The notes beneath the pieces were generated by a model. That model was not told the origin of the DNA. It was given only the letters and a program-made list of their open reading frames with translations, and did not search any database. Made by a program: the position numbers and the translations under genes. 64,000 nt of DNA from Gemmatimonas aurantiaca T-27 (GTDB taxonomy: Bacteria; Gemmatimonadota; Gemmatimonadetes; Gemmatimonadales; Gemmatimonadaceae): the NCBI RefSeq assembly GCF_000010305.1, contig NC_012489.1, forward strand, positions 1,957,646 to 2,021,645, in the 5' to 3' direction. This document shows, piece after piece, positions 49,098-58,322 of the stretch. The stretch's first letter is position 1. The number at the start of each line of letters is the position of its first letter.

Positions 49098-50267
49098 TCA
49101 ACGGGGCTCTGCCGACGCATGGCCTGCCCCACCGTCGGCGGCAACAGCAGCGTCGAGCACGCGGCGCGCCAGCTTCACGTCTTCCCACGTGGGACGCTTC
49201 CACGACTCGTTGCGCAGCAGCGCCGCGGGGTGGTAGGTGACGATGAGGGGTACGCCATGAAAACGATGAATACGACCCCGCAGCACGCCGATGGACGTGG
49301 TGGTCTGCAGCAGGGTCTGCGCGGCGAAACGCCCGAGGGCCAGAATCACCTTGGGGCGGACGAGTTCGATCTGCCTGAGGAGATACGGCTGACACGCCTG
49401 CACTTCGTCGGGCAGCGGATCCCGATTGCCCGGTGGCCGATGCTTGAGGACGTTGCAGATGTAGACCGACTCGCGTGAGAGCTGAATCGCGCCGAGGATC
49501 TTGGTGAGCAACTGTCCGGCATCGCCGACAAAGGGGCGGCCCTGCGCATCTTCGTTCGCGCCGGGGGCCTCACCGACGCACAGAAAATCGGCCTCGGGAT
49601 TGCCTTCACCGGGCACGGGGTTTTTCGCGGAGGCATGCAGTGCGCATCGCTGACACCCCGCGACATGCTGCGCGAGCTGTTCGAGCGTTGGAAGCTGCGC
49701 GATGTCCGGCGCCACTGACGTAGGCTGTGGCGCGCCGGCTTCGAGCCCGGCCGGAATGCCCAGTGCTTCGAGCCATGCCGGTAGCTGGGCGACACTCTCC
49801 GCCACGCGTCCTGCAGCGGGAGCCGTGCGCTTGACCGGCGCGGCGTCACCGGCCGTTGCCGACAGGGGTTCGGGAACGGGTGTGCCGTCGTTCCCGCTCT
49901 CTGGCTTGCGCGAGGCCGATGGGTTGAGACCCCGCAAGGCCGTGCGCCAATCGGCGCTGGCCCCCTCGTCGTACCGCACTTCGGGGAGCGGAGGGGCAAA
50001 CTCCTGGGCGGCCGGTGGCGGCGCTTCGGCCGCCGGCGAACGATCAGGCAGCACCTGATAGTCGGCTGGCGCTGCCGATGCCGGTCGGCGTGTGGTGCTG
50101 CTGCGCGCAGACCCGCTGTCCGTGTTGGCTTTTGGACCCGTCGCGGTCGATTTCGCCCCGACGATGTCGAGTACCGATTCCACCGACATCCCATCGAGCA
50201 CGTACTCGGACTCACCGAGTTCGCGGCGTTGCTCGAGGTACCGCCTAAGTCTGTCCCTGGCGTCCAT
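49098..50267 (-). CDS. family-4 uracil-DNA glycosylase with long N-terminal extension
   Basis: This 389-residue protein has a C-terminal domain from about residue 195 with the family-4 motif [17 protein letters not shown] and the HPAALLR motif. The cysteine pairs for a 4Fe-4S cluster are Cys205/Cys208 plus later Cys residues. Such enzymes remove uracil from DNA. The first 190 residues are Pro/Ala-rich and apparently disordered, nearly doubling the usual size of about 200 residues. Residues 1-35 look helical and may form an interaction element. It leads the dnaB-radA gene run. Confidence 0.9.
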   Translation of the reverse strand: MDARDRLRRYLEQRRELGESEYVLDGMSVESVLDIVGAKSTATGPKANTDSGSARSSTTRRPASAAPADYQVLPDRSPAAEAPPPAAQEFAPPLPEVRYDEGASADWRTALRGLNPSASRKPESGNDGTPVPEPLSATAGDAAPVKRTAPAAGRVAESVAQLPAWLEALGIPAGLEAGAPQPTSVAPDIAQLPTLEQLAQHVAGCQRCALHASAKNPVPGEGNPEADFLCVGEAPGANEDAQGRPFVGDAGQLLTKILGAIQLSRESVYICNVLKHRPPGNRDPLPDEVQACQPYLLRQIELVRPKVILALGRFAAQTLLQTTTSIGVLRGRIHRFHGVPLIVTYHPAALLRNESWKRPTWEDVKLARRVLDAAVAADGGAGHASAEPR

Positions 50268-50357
50268 GGTTGGCCCGTGCCCTCAGATGAACTGCAAAGA
50301 TGACGGACGACGGAGAGCGGACACGGAAGGTGCGAACCGGGTGGGACAGGGGCGGAA

Positions 50358-50399
50358 AAGGCGCCGCGCCGAATGCGGGTCGCTTCGGCACGGCGCCTT
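50358..50399 (-). terminator. intrinsic terminator after rpoZ
   Basis: Two stacked stems (AAGGCGCCG/CGGCGCCTT and GCCGAA/TTCGGC) are separated by a one-base mismatch. They are followed on the minus strand by TT and then CCGCC. It ends the yicC-gmk-rpoZ operon. Confidence 0.8.
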
Positions 50400-50419
50400 G
50401 TACAGCGGAGCGGGAGTGA

Positions 50420-50626
50420 TCAGCCCTGACGACGGCGCTGGGTCACCTTGTATTCGATGTCGCCGTCCGTGAGCTCTTCGAGCGCACGCGTCGTCAGCTT
50501 CTTTTCGTTCAGCGAACGATCGCGCGGGAACTCGTTGACCACGCGCGCAAACTTCGCGGCGATCAGCACGCTCAGGTACTTGTTGGTCGAGTGCTTCGTA
50601 ACGTCCGTCGGCGTGAAAACCTGCAT
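50420..50626 (-). CDS. rpoZ: RNA polymerase omega subunit
   Basis: This 68-residue protein contains the omega-type helices (NKYLSVLIAAKFARVVNE and TTRALEELTDG). Its position directly after gmk is the classic gmk-rpoZ arrangement. Omega supports RNA polymerase assembly. It is close in length to other short omega proteins. Confidence 0.88.
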   Translation of the reverse strand: MQVFTPTDVTKHSTNKYLSVLIAAKFARVVNEFPRDRSLNEKKLTTRALEELTDGDIEYKVTQRRRQG

Positions 50627-50629
50627 GCG

Positions 50630-51277
50630 TCAGTCGCCCCTGCTGAATACGTGAATTTCCTGTTCGAGCTGCGCAATGAGCGCCTCGACCTGCGCCTCGA
50701 CCGCGTGCACGCGATCATGGCGCAATCCTTCCGCATCGATGATGGCACTCACCTGATCCACGGCGCGATCGAGGTTGTCGTTCACCACCACGTAGTGGTA
50801 GCGCCCCACTTCCCCCAACTCGGACCGTGCATTCCGGAGACGAACGAGCAGCCGTTCGCGACTTTCGCTCTTCCGGGCCGACAGGCGGGTCTTGAGAACC
50901 TCCCCTGATGGCGGCAGGACGAAAATCAGCACCGTATCGGGGAACGCGGCATGAAACTGACGCGCGCCCTGAACGTCGATGTCCATCAGCACGTGCTGAC
51001 CGCTGGCGAGCACACGCTCCACCTCCGATCGCAACGTCCCGTAGAAATTGCCGTGTACTTCGGCCCACTCGGCGAACTCGCCCGCATCACGTGCGGTCAG
51101 GAACGCATCGGAGGTCAAAAACCGGTAATCGCGCCCGTCGACTTCTCCATCCCGGGGCGCCCTCGTCGTGCAACTAACAGAATAACCCAAATCGCTCCGC
51201 CGCTCCAGCAACCGGCGGGCAATTGTGGTCTTTCCCCCGCCAGAGGGGGCAGACAGAATGACCGGAAAGGCGCTCAC
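50630..51277 (-). CDS. gmk: guanylate kinase
   Basis: This 215-residue kinase phosphorylates GMP to GDP. The P-loop APSGGGKTT and the GMP-binding segment TTRAPRDGEVDGRDYRF are present. It overlaps yicC by four bases (ATGA), and rpoZ follows after three bases. Confidence 0.97.
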   Translation of the reverse strand: MSAFPVILSAPSGGGKTTIARRLLERRSDLGYSVSCTTRAPRDGEVDGRDYRFLTSDAFLTARDAGEFAEWAEVHGNFYGTLRSEVERVLASGQHVLMDIDVQGARQFHAAFPDTVLIFVLPPSGEVLKTRLSARKSESRERLLVRLRNARSELGEVGRYHYVVVNDNLDRAVDQVSAIIDAEGLRHDRVHAVEAQVEALIAQLEQEIHVFSRGD

Positions 51278-52146
51278 TCGAGGTTCTCGACCTGTTCTCT
51301 GATCCGTTCGAGCTCCTCCTTGAGCCCAACCACCTCATGGAGGATCGCGGCGTCCGCCGCCTTGCTGCCCGTGGTATTGGCCTCGCGGAGCATCTCCTGC
51401 AGGATGAAGCCCAACCGCTTGCCCACCGGCTCCCCGGATTCCGCCAATGCGCCCCGGAAGGCGGCCAGATGGGCGTGGAACCGATCGAGCTCCTCCGCCA
51501 CATCCATGCGATCCGCCAGGATGGCGATTTCCTGTGCGAGACGGGTTTCGTCCACCGCCAGGCCATCGGTCAATTCCTTGACGGAGGCCCGCAGCCGGTC
51601 CCGGTGCGCGATGATGCGCTCGGGCGCCCGGGCGGCAATGCGGCCCAGGGTGGCCTCCACCTGATCGAGGCGCTGACGCAGGACCTCCGCGAGGCGGGCG
51701 CCCTCCTCTTCCCGTGATCGGGACAGCGCATCGAGCGCGAGGCTCACGATCGCCACCAGATCGGCCGCCGTGCCCGTTTCTTCGTCATCCCGTGGGGCCG
51801 ACAGGACATCGGGCATGCGCAGCACACTGGCCAGATCCACCCCACCCGTCAGGCCATACTGCTCGGTGAGGGCCTTGAGCTGGGCCGCGACCGCCGCAAA
51901 CCGCGGCTCGTCGATGGCAATCGCCGTGCTGGCATGACGCTCCGATCGCACGGTCAGCGTGACATGGCCGCGGCTCACCTTCTGCCGCATGGCTTCACGC
52001 ACCTCGGTTTCCCAGCGCCCAAAACTGGTCGGCAGCTTGATACTGGGCGAGAAAAACCGGTGGTTCACGGTTCGCACGTCGACGACCACGTGCAACGTGC
52101 CCATCGCTCCTTCGGCCTGTCCGAAGCCCGTCATCGATCGAATCAT
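51274..52146 (-). CDS. yicC: YicC family endoribonuclease
   Basis: This 290-residue protein starts MIRSMTGFGQ, the invariant YicC N-terminus, and ends with the conserved DUF1732 region (REANTTGSKAAD). The E. coli protein is reported as an RNA endonuclease. ATG at 52146 was chosen for that motif. The yicC-gmk-rpoZ order is common across bacteria. Confidence 0.93.
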   Translation of the reverse strand: MIRSMTGFGQAEGAMGTLHVVVDVRTVNHRFFSPSIKLPTSFGRWETEVREAMRQKVSRGHVTLTVRSERHASTAIAIDEPRFAAVAAQLKALTEQYGLTGGVDLASVLRMPDVLSAPRDDEETGTAADLVAIVSLALDALSRSREEEGARLAEVLRQRLDQVEATLGRIAARAPERIIAHRDRLRASVKELTDGLAVDETRLAQEIAILADRMDVAEELDRFHAHLAAFRGALAESGEPVGKRLGFILQEMLREANTTGSKAADAAILHEVVGLKEELERIREQVENLE

Positions 52147-52237
52147 GTGGCGCTCATGGCTTCGGCAATGAAATGCGCTCGGCGGCATGCGTCAATCGCG
52201 CGCACCACGTCGCCGGCCCAGATCGACCGCGCGTGCC

Positions 52238-54199
52238 TCAGTTCCAGAACTCCCACCGCATGCCGTACATCTGCACCGCGGGCGGCATCGTGATGCCGGG
52301 GATCTGCTCGTACTGGCCGCCGGACAGGTTGCGATACTGGTAGAACAGCGTGGCTTTCTGAATGCGGATTTCGAGATGGGCCGTGGCCACCTGCGCCTTC
52401 TCCGTGACCCGAATGTCCAGAGCCTCCTCCTCACCACGCACGCCGTAGAAGAACGGCACGCCGTCCCGCATTTCATAGCTGATGCGGGCGTTGATGCCAA
52501 ACTCGCCCTTGGGGAAGCGGCGGCGCCATTCGCTGTTCACGCCCAACTCCGCACGCACCGACGAAGGCGGTCGCTGAAACTGCCCGGTGTTCCAGCGCAA
52601 CGACTGCACGTCGAATCGCAGGTCTTTGTACAACCGGCCGCGCGCCCCGATCAGAATGCCCTGTGCGGCCGGGGCCTCGATCAGCAGCGAGGGCAGCGTG
52701 AGCAATTCGAGATTGGCAAACCGCACGGCATCGTCCCGCAACACGCCGCCTCTGAGCCAGAGGTCCTTGTAGCGAATCGCGGCTTCGGCGCGCATCGACG
52801 TGGACGCGATGCGGCCCGTGGAATCACCCGGGGTGCGCGAGGCATACGCGGCATTCACCACGAACCAACTGTTGGGCCGGAACTGGGCCACCGCCTCTGT
52901 CCGATCCGTGGAGTCCGGACCGGAGCGTTCCACCCAACCGCCCAGTGAAAACGCGCGCCACTGCGCTGAACCACGCGCCACCGGCGCATGCAGCGTGACG
53001 CCGTTCAACGGACGGATGCGGTCGGTCAGCGACACGGCCCAGCGATTGGTGCGGTATCCCACCGCGACAACCTGCTGCGTGCGCGCGGCGATGGTGTCAG
53101 GACGTGGCAGTGCCACACCGTTGGCGTCGAGCACGGCGACAAACGAGTCGGGTTCGATCTTCACGCGCAGTGACTGCACCATCGCCTGCGACCAGAACCC
53201 CTCGAGCGTGTCCCCATATCCGACACGCACATACCCTTCGCGGTGCGCGCCCTTGTACTTCGGCAGATTCGAAAAGACCGTCGTGTCACGCGCGATATGT
53301 CGGTCACGATCACGCGAGCCGCCCTGTCCATAGGCGTCGATGCTCCACTTGCCACGCGCCCAGCCCAGACGCGTGAGGAAGAGCTGCACGCTGCCGTCAC
53401 TACGCAAACGGCCGCCCGTGTTGCCATCGATGACGGACACCCGGCCGGACTGTGTGGCGACCTGCTGGCCACCGGCCTGGAACATCAATCCGTTGCGCCA
53501 CCGGCGCGCGACAAACCCGCGGAACGCGTTGGTGTTGAGGTCACCCGTGAAGACATCCACGCGCGAGTACGGCGTGGTCCGTGTGGCCGCGAGAGTGCGC
53601 ATCCACACCCGGATTTCTCCGGCGCCGCGTTCGATCACCAGTTCATCGAGCGTCCAGAGCGGAACCGCCACCAGGTCGGTGGCTCCGCCCCCTCGTGGAT
53701 CGACGCCGTCAATTTCGATGCCGTCGACGAAGTAGCGAATACGCCGCGCATCGCCGTTGTAGGTGGCCGCATGAATGCCGGCGAGCCACCCGCTGCGAAA
53801 CGTCGTCACCCCCGGCACACGATCCAGCAGATCGGTCAGGTTCAGGGCGCTCGATGACAGAATCTGATTCCGATCGAAACGCAGCGTTTCCGAGATATCG
53901 AGGGACGCCGACGGCATCTCGAAGCGCGCCACCGGCGTTTTGATCGTGTCCGCGAGCATCAACTGCCGCATGCTGTCGCTGCGCGCCAGAATACGGGCCT
54001 GCATGACCGAGTCCGGCTCGGCGGCGGCCGAATCGCGCGGCGGGATCGGTAGCGCAAGCCGGACCGAATCGCGTCGCGCCGAATCCGGGCGCACCTGCGC
54101 CATCGCCATCTGCGCCGACCCGATCACCAGGGTCAGCGCACCGACGACAACACAGCCCCACCGACGCCATGCCGCAGTGGCAACGAGCTCGGACGACAT
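52238..54199 (-). CDS. TonB-dependent-receptor-like plug/barrel protein
   Basis: This 653-residue protein has a signal peptide with predicted cleavage after AMA (near residue 35). A Ser/Asp-rich linker follows, then a plug-like domain at about residues 100-190 (LNLTDLLDRVPGV, FVDGIEIDG, ELVIERGAGEIRVW). The rest alternates polar and aromatic residues as expected of an outer-membrane beta-barrel ending in WEFWN. It is shorter than most TonB-dependent receptors, and no clear TonB box is seen. The substrate is unknown. It lies between pepA and yicC. Confidence 0.72.
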   Translation of the reverse strand: MSSELVATAAWRRWGCVVVGALTLVIGSAQMAMAQVRPDSARRDSVRLALPIPPRDSAAAEPDSVMQARILARSDSMRQLMLADTIKTPVARFEMPSASLDISETLRFDRNQILSSSALNLTDLLDRVPGVTTFRSGWLAGIHAATYNGDARRIRYFVDGIEIDGVDPRGGGATDLVAVPLWTLDELVIERGAGEIRVWMRTLAATRTTPYSRVDVFTGDLNTNAFRGFVARRWRNGLMFQAGGQQVATQSGRVSVIDGNTGGRLRSDGSVQLFLTRLGWARGKWSIDAYGQGGSRDRDRHIARDTTVFSNLPKYKGAHREGYVRVGYGDTLEGFWSQAMVQSLRVKIEPDSFVAVLDANGVALPRPDTIAARTQQVVAVGYRTNRWAVSLTDRIRPLNGVTLHAPVARGSAQWRAFSLGGWVERSGPDSTDRTEAVAQFRPNSWFVVNAAYASRTPGDSTGRIASTSMRAEAAIRYKDLWLRGGVLRDDAVRFANLELLTLPSLLIEAPAAQGILIGARGRLYKDLRFDVQSLRWNTGQFQRPPSSVRAELGVNSEWRRRFPKGEFGINARISYEMRDGVPFFYGVRGEEEALDIRVTEKAQVATAHLEIRIQKATLFYQYRNLSGGQYEQIPGITMPPAVQMYGMRWEFWN

Positions 54200-54243
54200 G
54201 GTTGGGTCAGGCCGGCGTGGCCAGTGATGCACCGCGAGTGCGG

Positions 54244-55749
54244 TCACCGACGCGTGCGGGCTCGGACGATTTCGACGAAGGTGCCCACCGGCGTGCCCGT
54301 CGGCCCCTTCGGAATCCAGCCAAGGTCCGACTGCGAGTAGGCGGTTCCGGCGACATCGAGGTGCACCCACGGATAGCCGTCGACAAATTCCTGCAGGAAG
54401 AGCGCCGCCGTGATGGAACCGGCCGCGCGACCACCCGTGTTCTTGAGATCGGCCACGTCGGACTTGATCTGCTCTTTGTAGTCTTCCCACAGTGGCAGCG
54501 CCCAGCCCGGCTCGCCCGCCGCCTGTCCGGCGTTCAGCACTTCGTCGATGGCCGCCTGTTCGTTGCCGAAGACACCAACGGCATTGTGGCCCAGTCCGAT
54601 GACGATCGCACCGGTGAGGGTCGCCGCGTCGATGGCGATGGCGGGATCGAAGCGCTTCGCAAACACCAGCAGATCGGCCAGCACCAATCGACCTTCTGCA
54701 TCGGTGTTGATGATCTCGATGGTCTTGCCATTGGACGCACGCACCACGTCACCCGGCTTCACCGCTTCACCCGAAGGCATGTTGGTGGTGGAACCGATGA
54801 TGCCCACCACGTTCACGGGCAGCTTGAGGCGGCCGATGGTTTCCATCGCGCCCATGACACCACCGGCGCCCGACATGTCGAACTTCATCCACTCCATCTC
54901 CGGTGCCGGCTTGATGGAGATGCCACCGGTATCGAAGCACAGTCCCTTGCCGATCAACACCACGGGCTTCTGATCGGCCGGGCCACCACGGTGTTCGAGC
55001 GCGACCAGCTTGGGGTCCTGGGAGGTGCCCTGCGCCACCGAGAGGAACGATCCCATGTTCGCCGCAGCCAGTTGCTCGCGGCCCCACACAGTGAGCTGCA
55101 TCCCGTGACGCTCCGCAATCTCACGCCCCACTTCAGCGAACGTATCGGGCGTGCACACATTGCCGGGCATCTGGCCGAGACGCTTGGCGATGGCTTGGCC
55201 TTCCGCCATGGCCACGCCCACGGCAAAGCCGCTTGCCGACACATCACCTGCGGGCGCAATCACCGTGATCTCGGCGACACGGGCGCGGCGATCTTTTTCC
55301 GGTGGCTGCGTCTGCAGGTCGGGGTAGCTCCAGCTCCCCGCCGCGGCCCCGATCACCAGACCTTCGACGACACTGCCATCGGTGGTGGTGTCGTCGGGCA
55401 GCAGCAGCGTGATGGCGCCCGTGCCAAGCTTGGTGGCCTGTCGCGCCGCAATGGCCGCGGCCCGGCGGGCCGTGGTGCGCGTCAGTGGCGCACTGCCACG
55501 ACCCACCAGCAGCAGGCGCTGCACACCCGTCTCCCCTCCGACCAGCAGCAGCGTTTCGTCGCGCCCGCCCCGGAAATCCCGTCGCGCCAGTGAGCGTCCG
55601 ATCGCGCCATGTACAAGCGCATCGAGTCCGCCGAGCGCGTCGGCAAGTGCCGGAGTCTGCATCGAGGCATCCTGCGGCAGGATCACCGCCAGGAGCGGCG
55701 TATCAACGGACGCAGCGGCCGCGTGGGAAAGCTGGAACGAAAGCGACAT
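54244..55749 (-). CDS. pepA: leucyl aminopeptidase (M17)
   Basis: This 501-residue metallopeptidase has the M17 signature NTDAEGRLVLAD and the metal-binding Lys/Asp in IGKGLCFDTGG. The N-terminal 165 residues form the less conserved M17 N-domain. Cytoplasmic peptide turnover is the usual role. It lies 44 bases before the TonB-like gene on the same strand. Confidence 0.95.
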   Translation of the reverse strand: MSLSFQLSHAAAASVDTPLLAVILPQDASMQTPALADALGGLDALVHGAIGRSLARRDFRGGRDETLLLVGGETGVQRLLLVGRGSAPLTRTTARRAAAIAARQATKLGTGAITLLLPDDTTTDGSVVEGLVIGAAAGSWSYPDLQTQPPEKDRRARVAEITVIAPAGDVSASGFAVGVAMAEGQAIAKRLGQMPGNVCTPDTFAEVGREIAERHGMQLTVWGREQLAAANMGSFLSVAQGTSQDPKLVALEHRGGPADQKPVVLIGKGLCFDTGGISIKPAPEMEWMKFDMSGAGGVMGAMETIGRLKLPVNVVGIIGSTTNMPSGEAVKPGDVVRASNGKTIEIINTDAEGRLVLADLLVFAKRFDPAIAIDAATLTGAIVIGLGHNAVGVFGNEQAAIDEVLNAGQAAGEPGWALPLWEDYKEQIKSDVADLKNTGGRAAGSITAALFLQEFVDGYPWVHLDVAGTAYSQSDLGWIPKGPTGTPVGTFVEIVRARTRR

Positions 55750-55882
55750 GGAAGTCGGGAGAAAGAGAGCCAGATGGGTATGAGCGAAGCTACTTGCGGC
55801 CCTTCGCGGCTACAACGCTGCACGGCCCATCAACGGCTGGCGCGGGGTGACTGCAGGCACCACGACAGGGCTACAACGCACA

Positions 55883-55915
55883 ACGCCCGGTGTTCCCTTG
55901 CGGGACACCGGGCGT
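55883..55915 (-). terminator. hairpin downstream of tRNA-Asn
   Basis: A 14-bp stem with one bulged T (arms 55883-55897 and 55902-55915) and a four-base loop lies 18 bases after the tRNA-Asn 3' end, before pepA. No U-run follows on the minus strand. Confidence 0.6.
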
Positions 55916-55933
55916 CGTGAAAGGCCAGTGAAA

Positions 55934-56005
<72 letters not shown>

Positions 56006-56051
56006 TCAGCTACTGTCCAGCAGCAACGGCCGAACAATAATCACACGGCCA

Positions 56052-56081
56052 CTCAACGCGGCAGTCCCCCCAAGCGTTGAG
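56052..56081. repeat. 8-bp inverted repeat between divergent tRNA genes
   Basis: CTCAACGC (56052-56059) and GCGTTGAG (56074-56081) flank a 14-base C-rich spacer about midway between tRNA-Asn and tRNA-Leu. TTGAG lies on each strand and could supply -35-like elements to both promoters, but no matching -10 box was found. Confidence 0.35.
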
Positions 56082-56140
56082 ATGTGCCATAGCGATCGTG
56101 GCGGCACCTGAGTACACTTGGTGCTCGTGGTCTTCGGAAC

Positions 56141-56224
56141 GCCCGGATGGCGGAATTGGCAGACGCAGGGGACTCAAAATCCCCCGACCGCAAGGTCTTG
56201 CGAGTTCGACCCTCGCTCTGGGCA
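56141..56224 (+). tRNA. tRNA-Leu (CAA)
   Basis: This 84-base class-II tRNA has acceptor GCCCGGA/TCTGGGC, anticodon stem GGGGA/TCCCC with loop CTCAAAA (anticodon CAA, codon UUG), a long variable arm and T arm GCGAG-TTCGACC-CTCGC. The discriminator is A; CCA is not encoded. Confidence 0.97.
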
Positions 56225-56246
56225 TTGGCTGGACAGTTGCAAAACG

Positions 56247-56286
56247 AACGGGGAGCATCGGCGATCAGCCAATGCTCCCCGTTTTG
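56247..56286 (+). terminator. bidirectional terminator after tRNA-Leu and the Spy-like gene
   Basis: A perfect 12-bp stem (AACGGGGAGCAT and complement, 13-base loop) is bordered by TTTT on the plus strand and AAAA on the left. It can therefore serve the plus-strand tRNA-Leu and the minus-strand Spy-like gene. Confidence 0.85.
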
Positions 56287-56303
56287 CGTGACCGGTGGCT
56301 CCG

Positions 56304-56906
56304 TCAGCGATCGCCTGGCTCGCGCTTGCGGGGCACTTCGGAATCCCGCGGCACCTTGGTCTTGCTCGAATCGTCCATACCCATCCGCCGGCGCTGCATC
56401 TCCTGCATGCCGCGGCGCAGCTCTTCCTGCAGCCCGAAGTAGCGCACCCGCTGGATCGGCGAAAGGAACTTGGCCAGCTCCTTCTGTTCCCGCTCCATGA
56501 GATCGAGTCGACGACGCTCCAGGCCGGGCATCTGGTCGAGCAGTTCACCGACCTTGGCCTCGCTGGCCTTGTCACCCGCCATGAGCTCGCGGCGCAAGGC
56601 GATCCGCACGGTCATCTCGTCGCGACGCAATTGACGGCGTGATTCTTCGGTGCGGCTCGCCACCTCGCGAAGTTTGGCGTGCATCTCGTCCGAGAGATTG
56701 AGCCGTTGTTTCACGACTTCGTCGAGCCGCTCCTGAAATCGCCGCTCGAGATGCTCGCGCTGCATCATCTCGTCGCGGCCTGGGCGCCCGCCCTTCCCTT
56801 GCTGGCCGCCTGATGGTGGGCCACCCTGCGCGGCAAGCGCAGAGGCCGACGACAGCATCGTCACCACGGACAACAGCACGGCCAGCGTGCGCAGGAGAGC
56901 GTTCAT
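56304..56906 (-). CDS. Spy/CpxP-like periplasmic protein
   Basis: This 200-residue protein has a signal peptide (residues 1 to about 28). A Gly-rich linker follows, then a highly charged helical body rich in Arg, Glu, Met and Gln. The LSPIQRVRYFGLQEEL segment resembles the LTxxQ motif of Spy/CpxP chaperones. Its ATG overlaps the anti-sigma stop by four bases, suggesting it is an output or sensor of the same envelope-stress unit. Assignment rests on composition and this motif. Confidence 0.6.
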   Translation of the reverse strand: MNALLRTLAVLLSVVTMLSSASALAAQGGPPSGGQQGKGGRPGRDEMMQREHLERRFQERLDEVVKQRLNLSDEMHAKLREVASRTEESRRQLRRDEMTVRIALRRELMAGDKASEAKVGELLDQMPGLERRRLDLMEREQKELAKFLSPIQRVRYFGLQEELRRGMQEMQRRRMGMDDSSKTKVPRDSEVPRKREPGDR

Positions 56907-57613
56907 AGAGCGCCTCCACGGGTGGCCACCAACGGCACCCCCGGCATCGGATCCGTGCTCGTCGCCCCATCCCACTGATCGAGACGGTCAAGCATGCCTT
57001 GCAACTCCTCCTCGGTGTAGTCACCAAGGTCTCCATAGGACACCGGCACATCCGGCTGCGCCGCCAATGCCGCCCTCGTGTTCAGGCCGTTCATCGCCGA
57101 CAGCGATTCTGCCAGCAGCGCCGGTGTTTGCAGACTCTCCCCGGCCGCGAGCTGCGTGATGGCGGCGGTGCTGCCAGACTCGCCCCCTCGCGCCACGAGC
57201 AAGGACGTCCCTCCGGCCACCATCACCGTGATGGTCGCCGCAACCCGCCACAACGTGGGGCCACTCAGCAGGCGACGGCGCGAGCGGGCCGCGACAGACG
57301 GCGGTACCGGCTGTGCGATCGTCTCCTCGGCCTTCGTGCGTACCAACATCGGCCGCGGCGGATGCTGGTGCTCGGATTCGTGGCTGCGTGGCGGTTTTGG
57401 CAATGCCGACACGATACGCGCCATATGTGCCGCATCCAGCGACACCGCATGCGGGCGCAGCGCCCGCACGGTGCGCAGGAGCGCCACATCACCAGCGCAC
57501 GCCGAACACGTCGACAGATGCATATGCACCCGCGCGCGCGCTGCATCGCTCAGCGACTCCGTCACGTAGTCCGGGAGCAGATCCTGCAGCTCCTGTGCCT
57601 GGCACTCAGTCAT
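56903..57613 (-). CDS. anti-sigma factor with zinc-finger domain
   Basis: This 236-residue protein has an N-terminal ZAS-type zinc finger (HMHLSTCSAC, with an earlier Cys), a basic Pro-rich linker and a single membrane helix near residues 120-142 (RVAATITVMVAGGTSLLVA). A periplasmic domain of about 95 residues follows. It starts within the last eight bases of the sigma gene, as expected for a cognate ECF anti-sigma factor that holds its sigma at the membrane. Confidence 0.85.
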   Translation of the reverse strand: MTECQAQELQDLLPDYVTESLSDAARARVHMHLSTCSACAGDVALLRTVRALRPHAVSLDAAHMARIVSALPKPPRSHESEHQHPPRPMLVRTKAEETIAQPVPPSVAARSRRRLLSGPTLWRVAATITVMVAGGTSLLVARGGESGSTAAITQLAAGESLQTPALLAESLSAMNGLNTRAALAAQPDVPVSYGDLGDYTEEELQGMLDRLDQWDGATSTDPMPGVPLVATRGGAL

Positions 57614-58160
57614 CGAGAAACTCCTTCACCGCGCGTATCGCGTTGTGATAGTGCACCCGGGCCGACCCTTCCGTCGTGTCGAGAATCTCTGCGATCTCCC
57701 GGTAATTCCTGCCTTCCTGTACTCGCAGCAGAAACACTTCCCGCTGCATGCGTGTCAGCCGTGCCATCGCGTCCACCACCCGCTGTGAAGCCTCATCGGC
57801 CACCAGCGAGTCGAGCGCGTCGTATTCGGTTGCCACGTGTGCATCTTCCACGGCCACCTCGTGCCCCCGTCGTGCCTGCGCGCGCCGCCGGTCGATCACC
57901 AACCGCCGTTCGATCGTGAACAACCACGTCCGAAGCGAACTGTCCGACCGGAACGACTCCAAGGCACCAAACGCGCGAATGAACGTCTCCTGCACCAGCT
58001 CGTCGATATCCTCGGTCACGCCGAGGCGTACCGCGAACCGACTCAGCGCTTCCGCATGCCGCTCCACGATGGTCGTGGCCGCCCGCTCATCTCCCGACTT
58101 CCACTGCTCGATGAGCTGACTGTCCATCGAGGGATCGTCCCGGGGATCGGCATGGATCAT
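57606..58160 (-). CDS. ECF-family RNA polymerase sigma factor
   Basis: This 184-residue protein has sigma region 2 (IDELVQETFIRAFGALESF) and region 4 (REVFLLRVQEGRNYREIAEI) with a helix-turn-helix, and lacks region 3, as in ECF sigmas. ATG at 58160 is preceded by a G-rich ribosome-binding site; Met12 (58127) is an alternative. The envelope-stress role is inferred from the downstream anti-sigma and Spy-like genes. No autoregulatory promoter could be recognised. Confidence 0.92.
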   Translation of the reverse strand: MIHADPRDDPSMDSQLIEQWKSGDERAATTIVERHAEALSRFAVRLGVTEDIDELVQETFIRAFGALESFRSDSSLRTWLFTIERRLVIDRRRAQARRGHEVAVEDAHVATEYDALDSLVADEASQRVVDAMARLTRMQREVFLLRVQEGRNYREIAEILDTTEGSARVHYHNAIRAVKEFLDD

Positions 58161-58322
58161 ACGCTACCCCCCGTTTGACGGGACGAAGCGCGGGCTGTTA
58201 AGGAAGCCGCAGGGATGGGACGGGATGCACTCGTCCCCGCCGTGTAGGGGGATCCGACCGGGACCACCGGTGACGACCGAAAAAGATTGACCCTGCCGCG
58301 CAGTGGGGGCAGGTTGCGGGGT

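Noticed and set aside
58181..58193. CCCGT/ACGGG mini-palindrome just upstream of the ECF sigma gene
   Set aside because: A 5-bp stem with a three-base loop does not resemble a known ECF promoter and is probably fortuitous.
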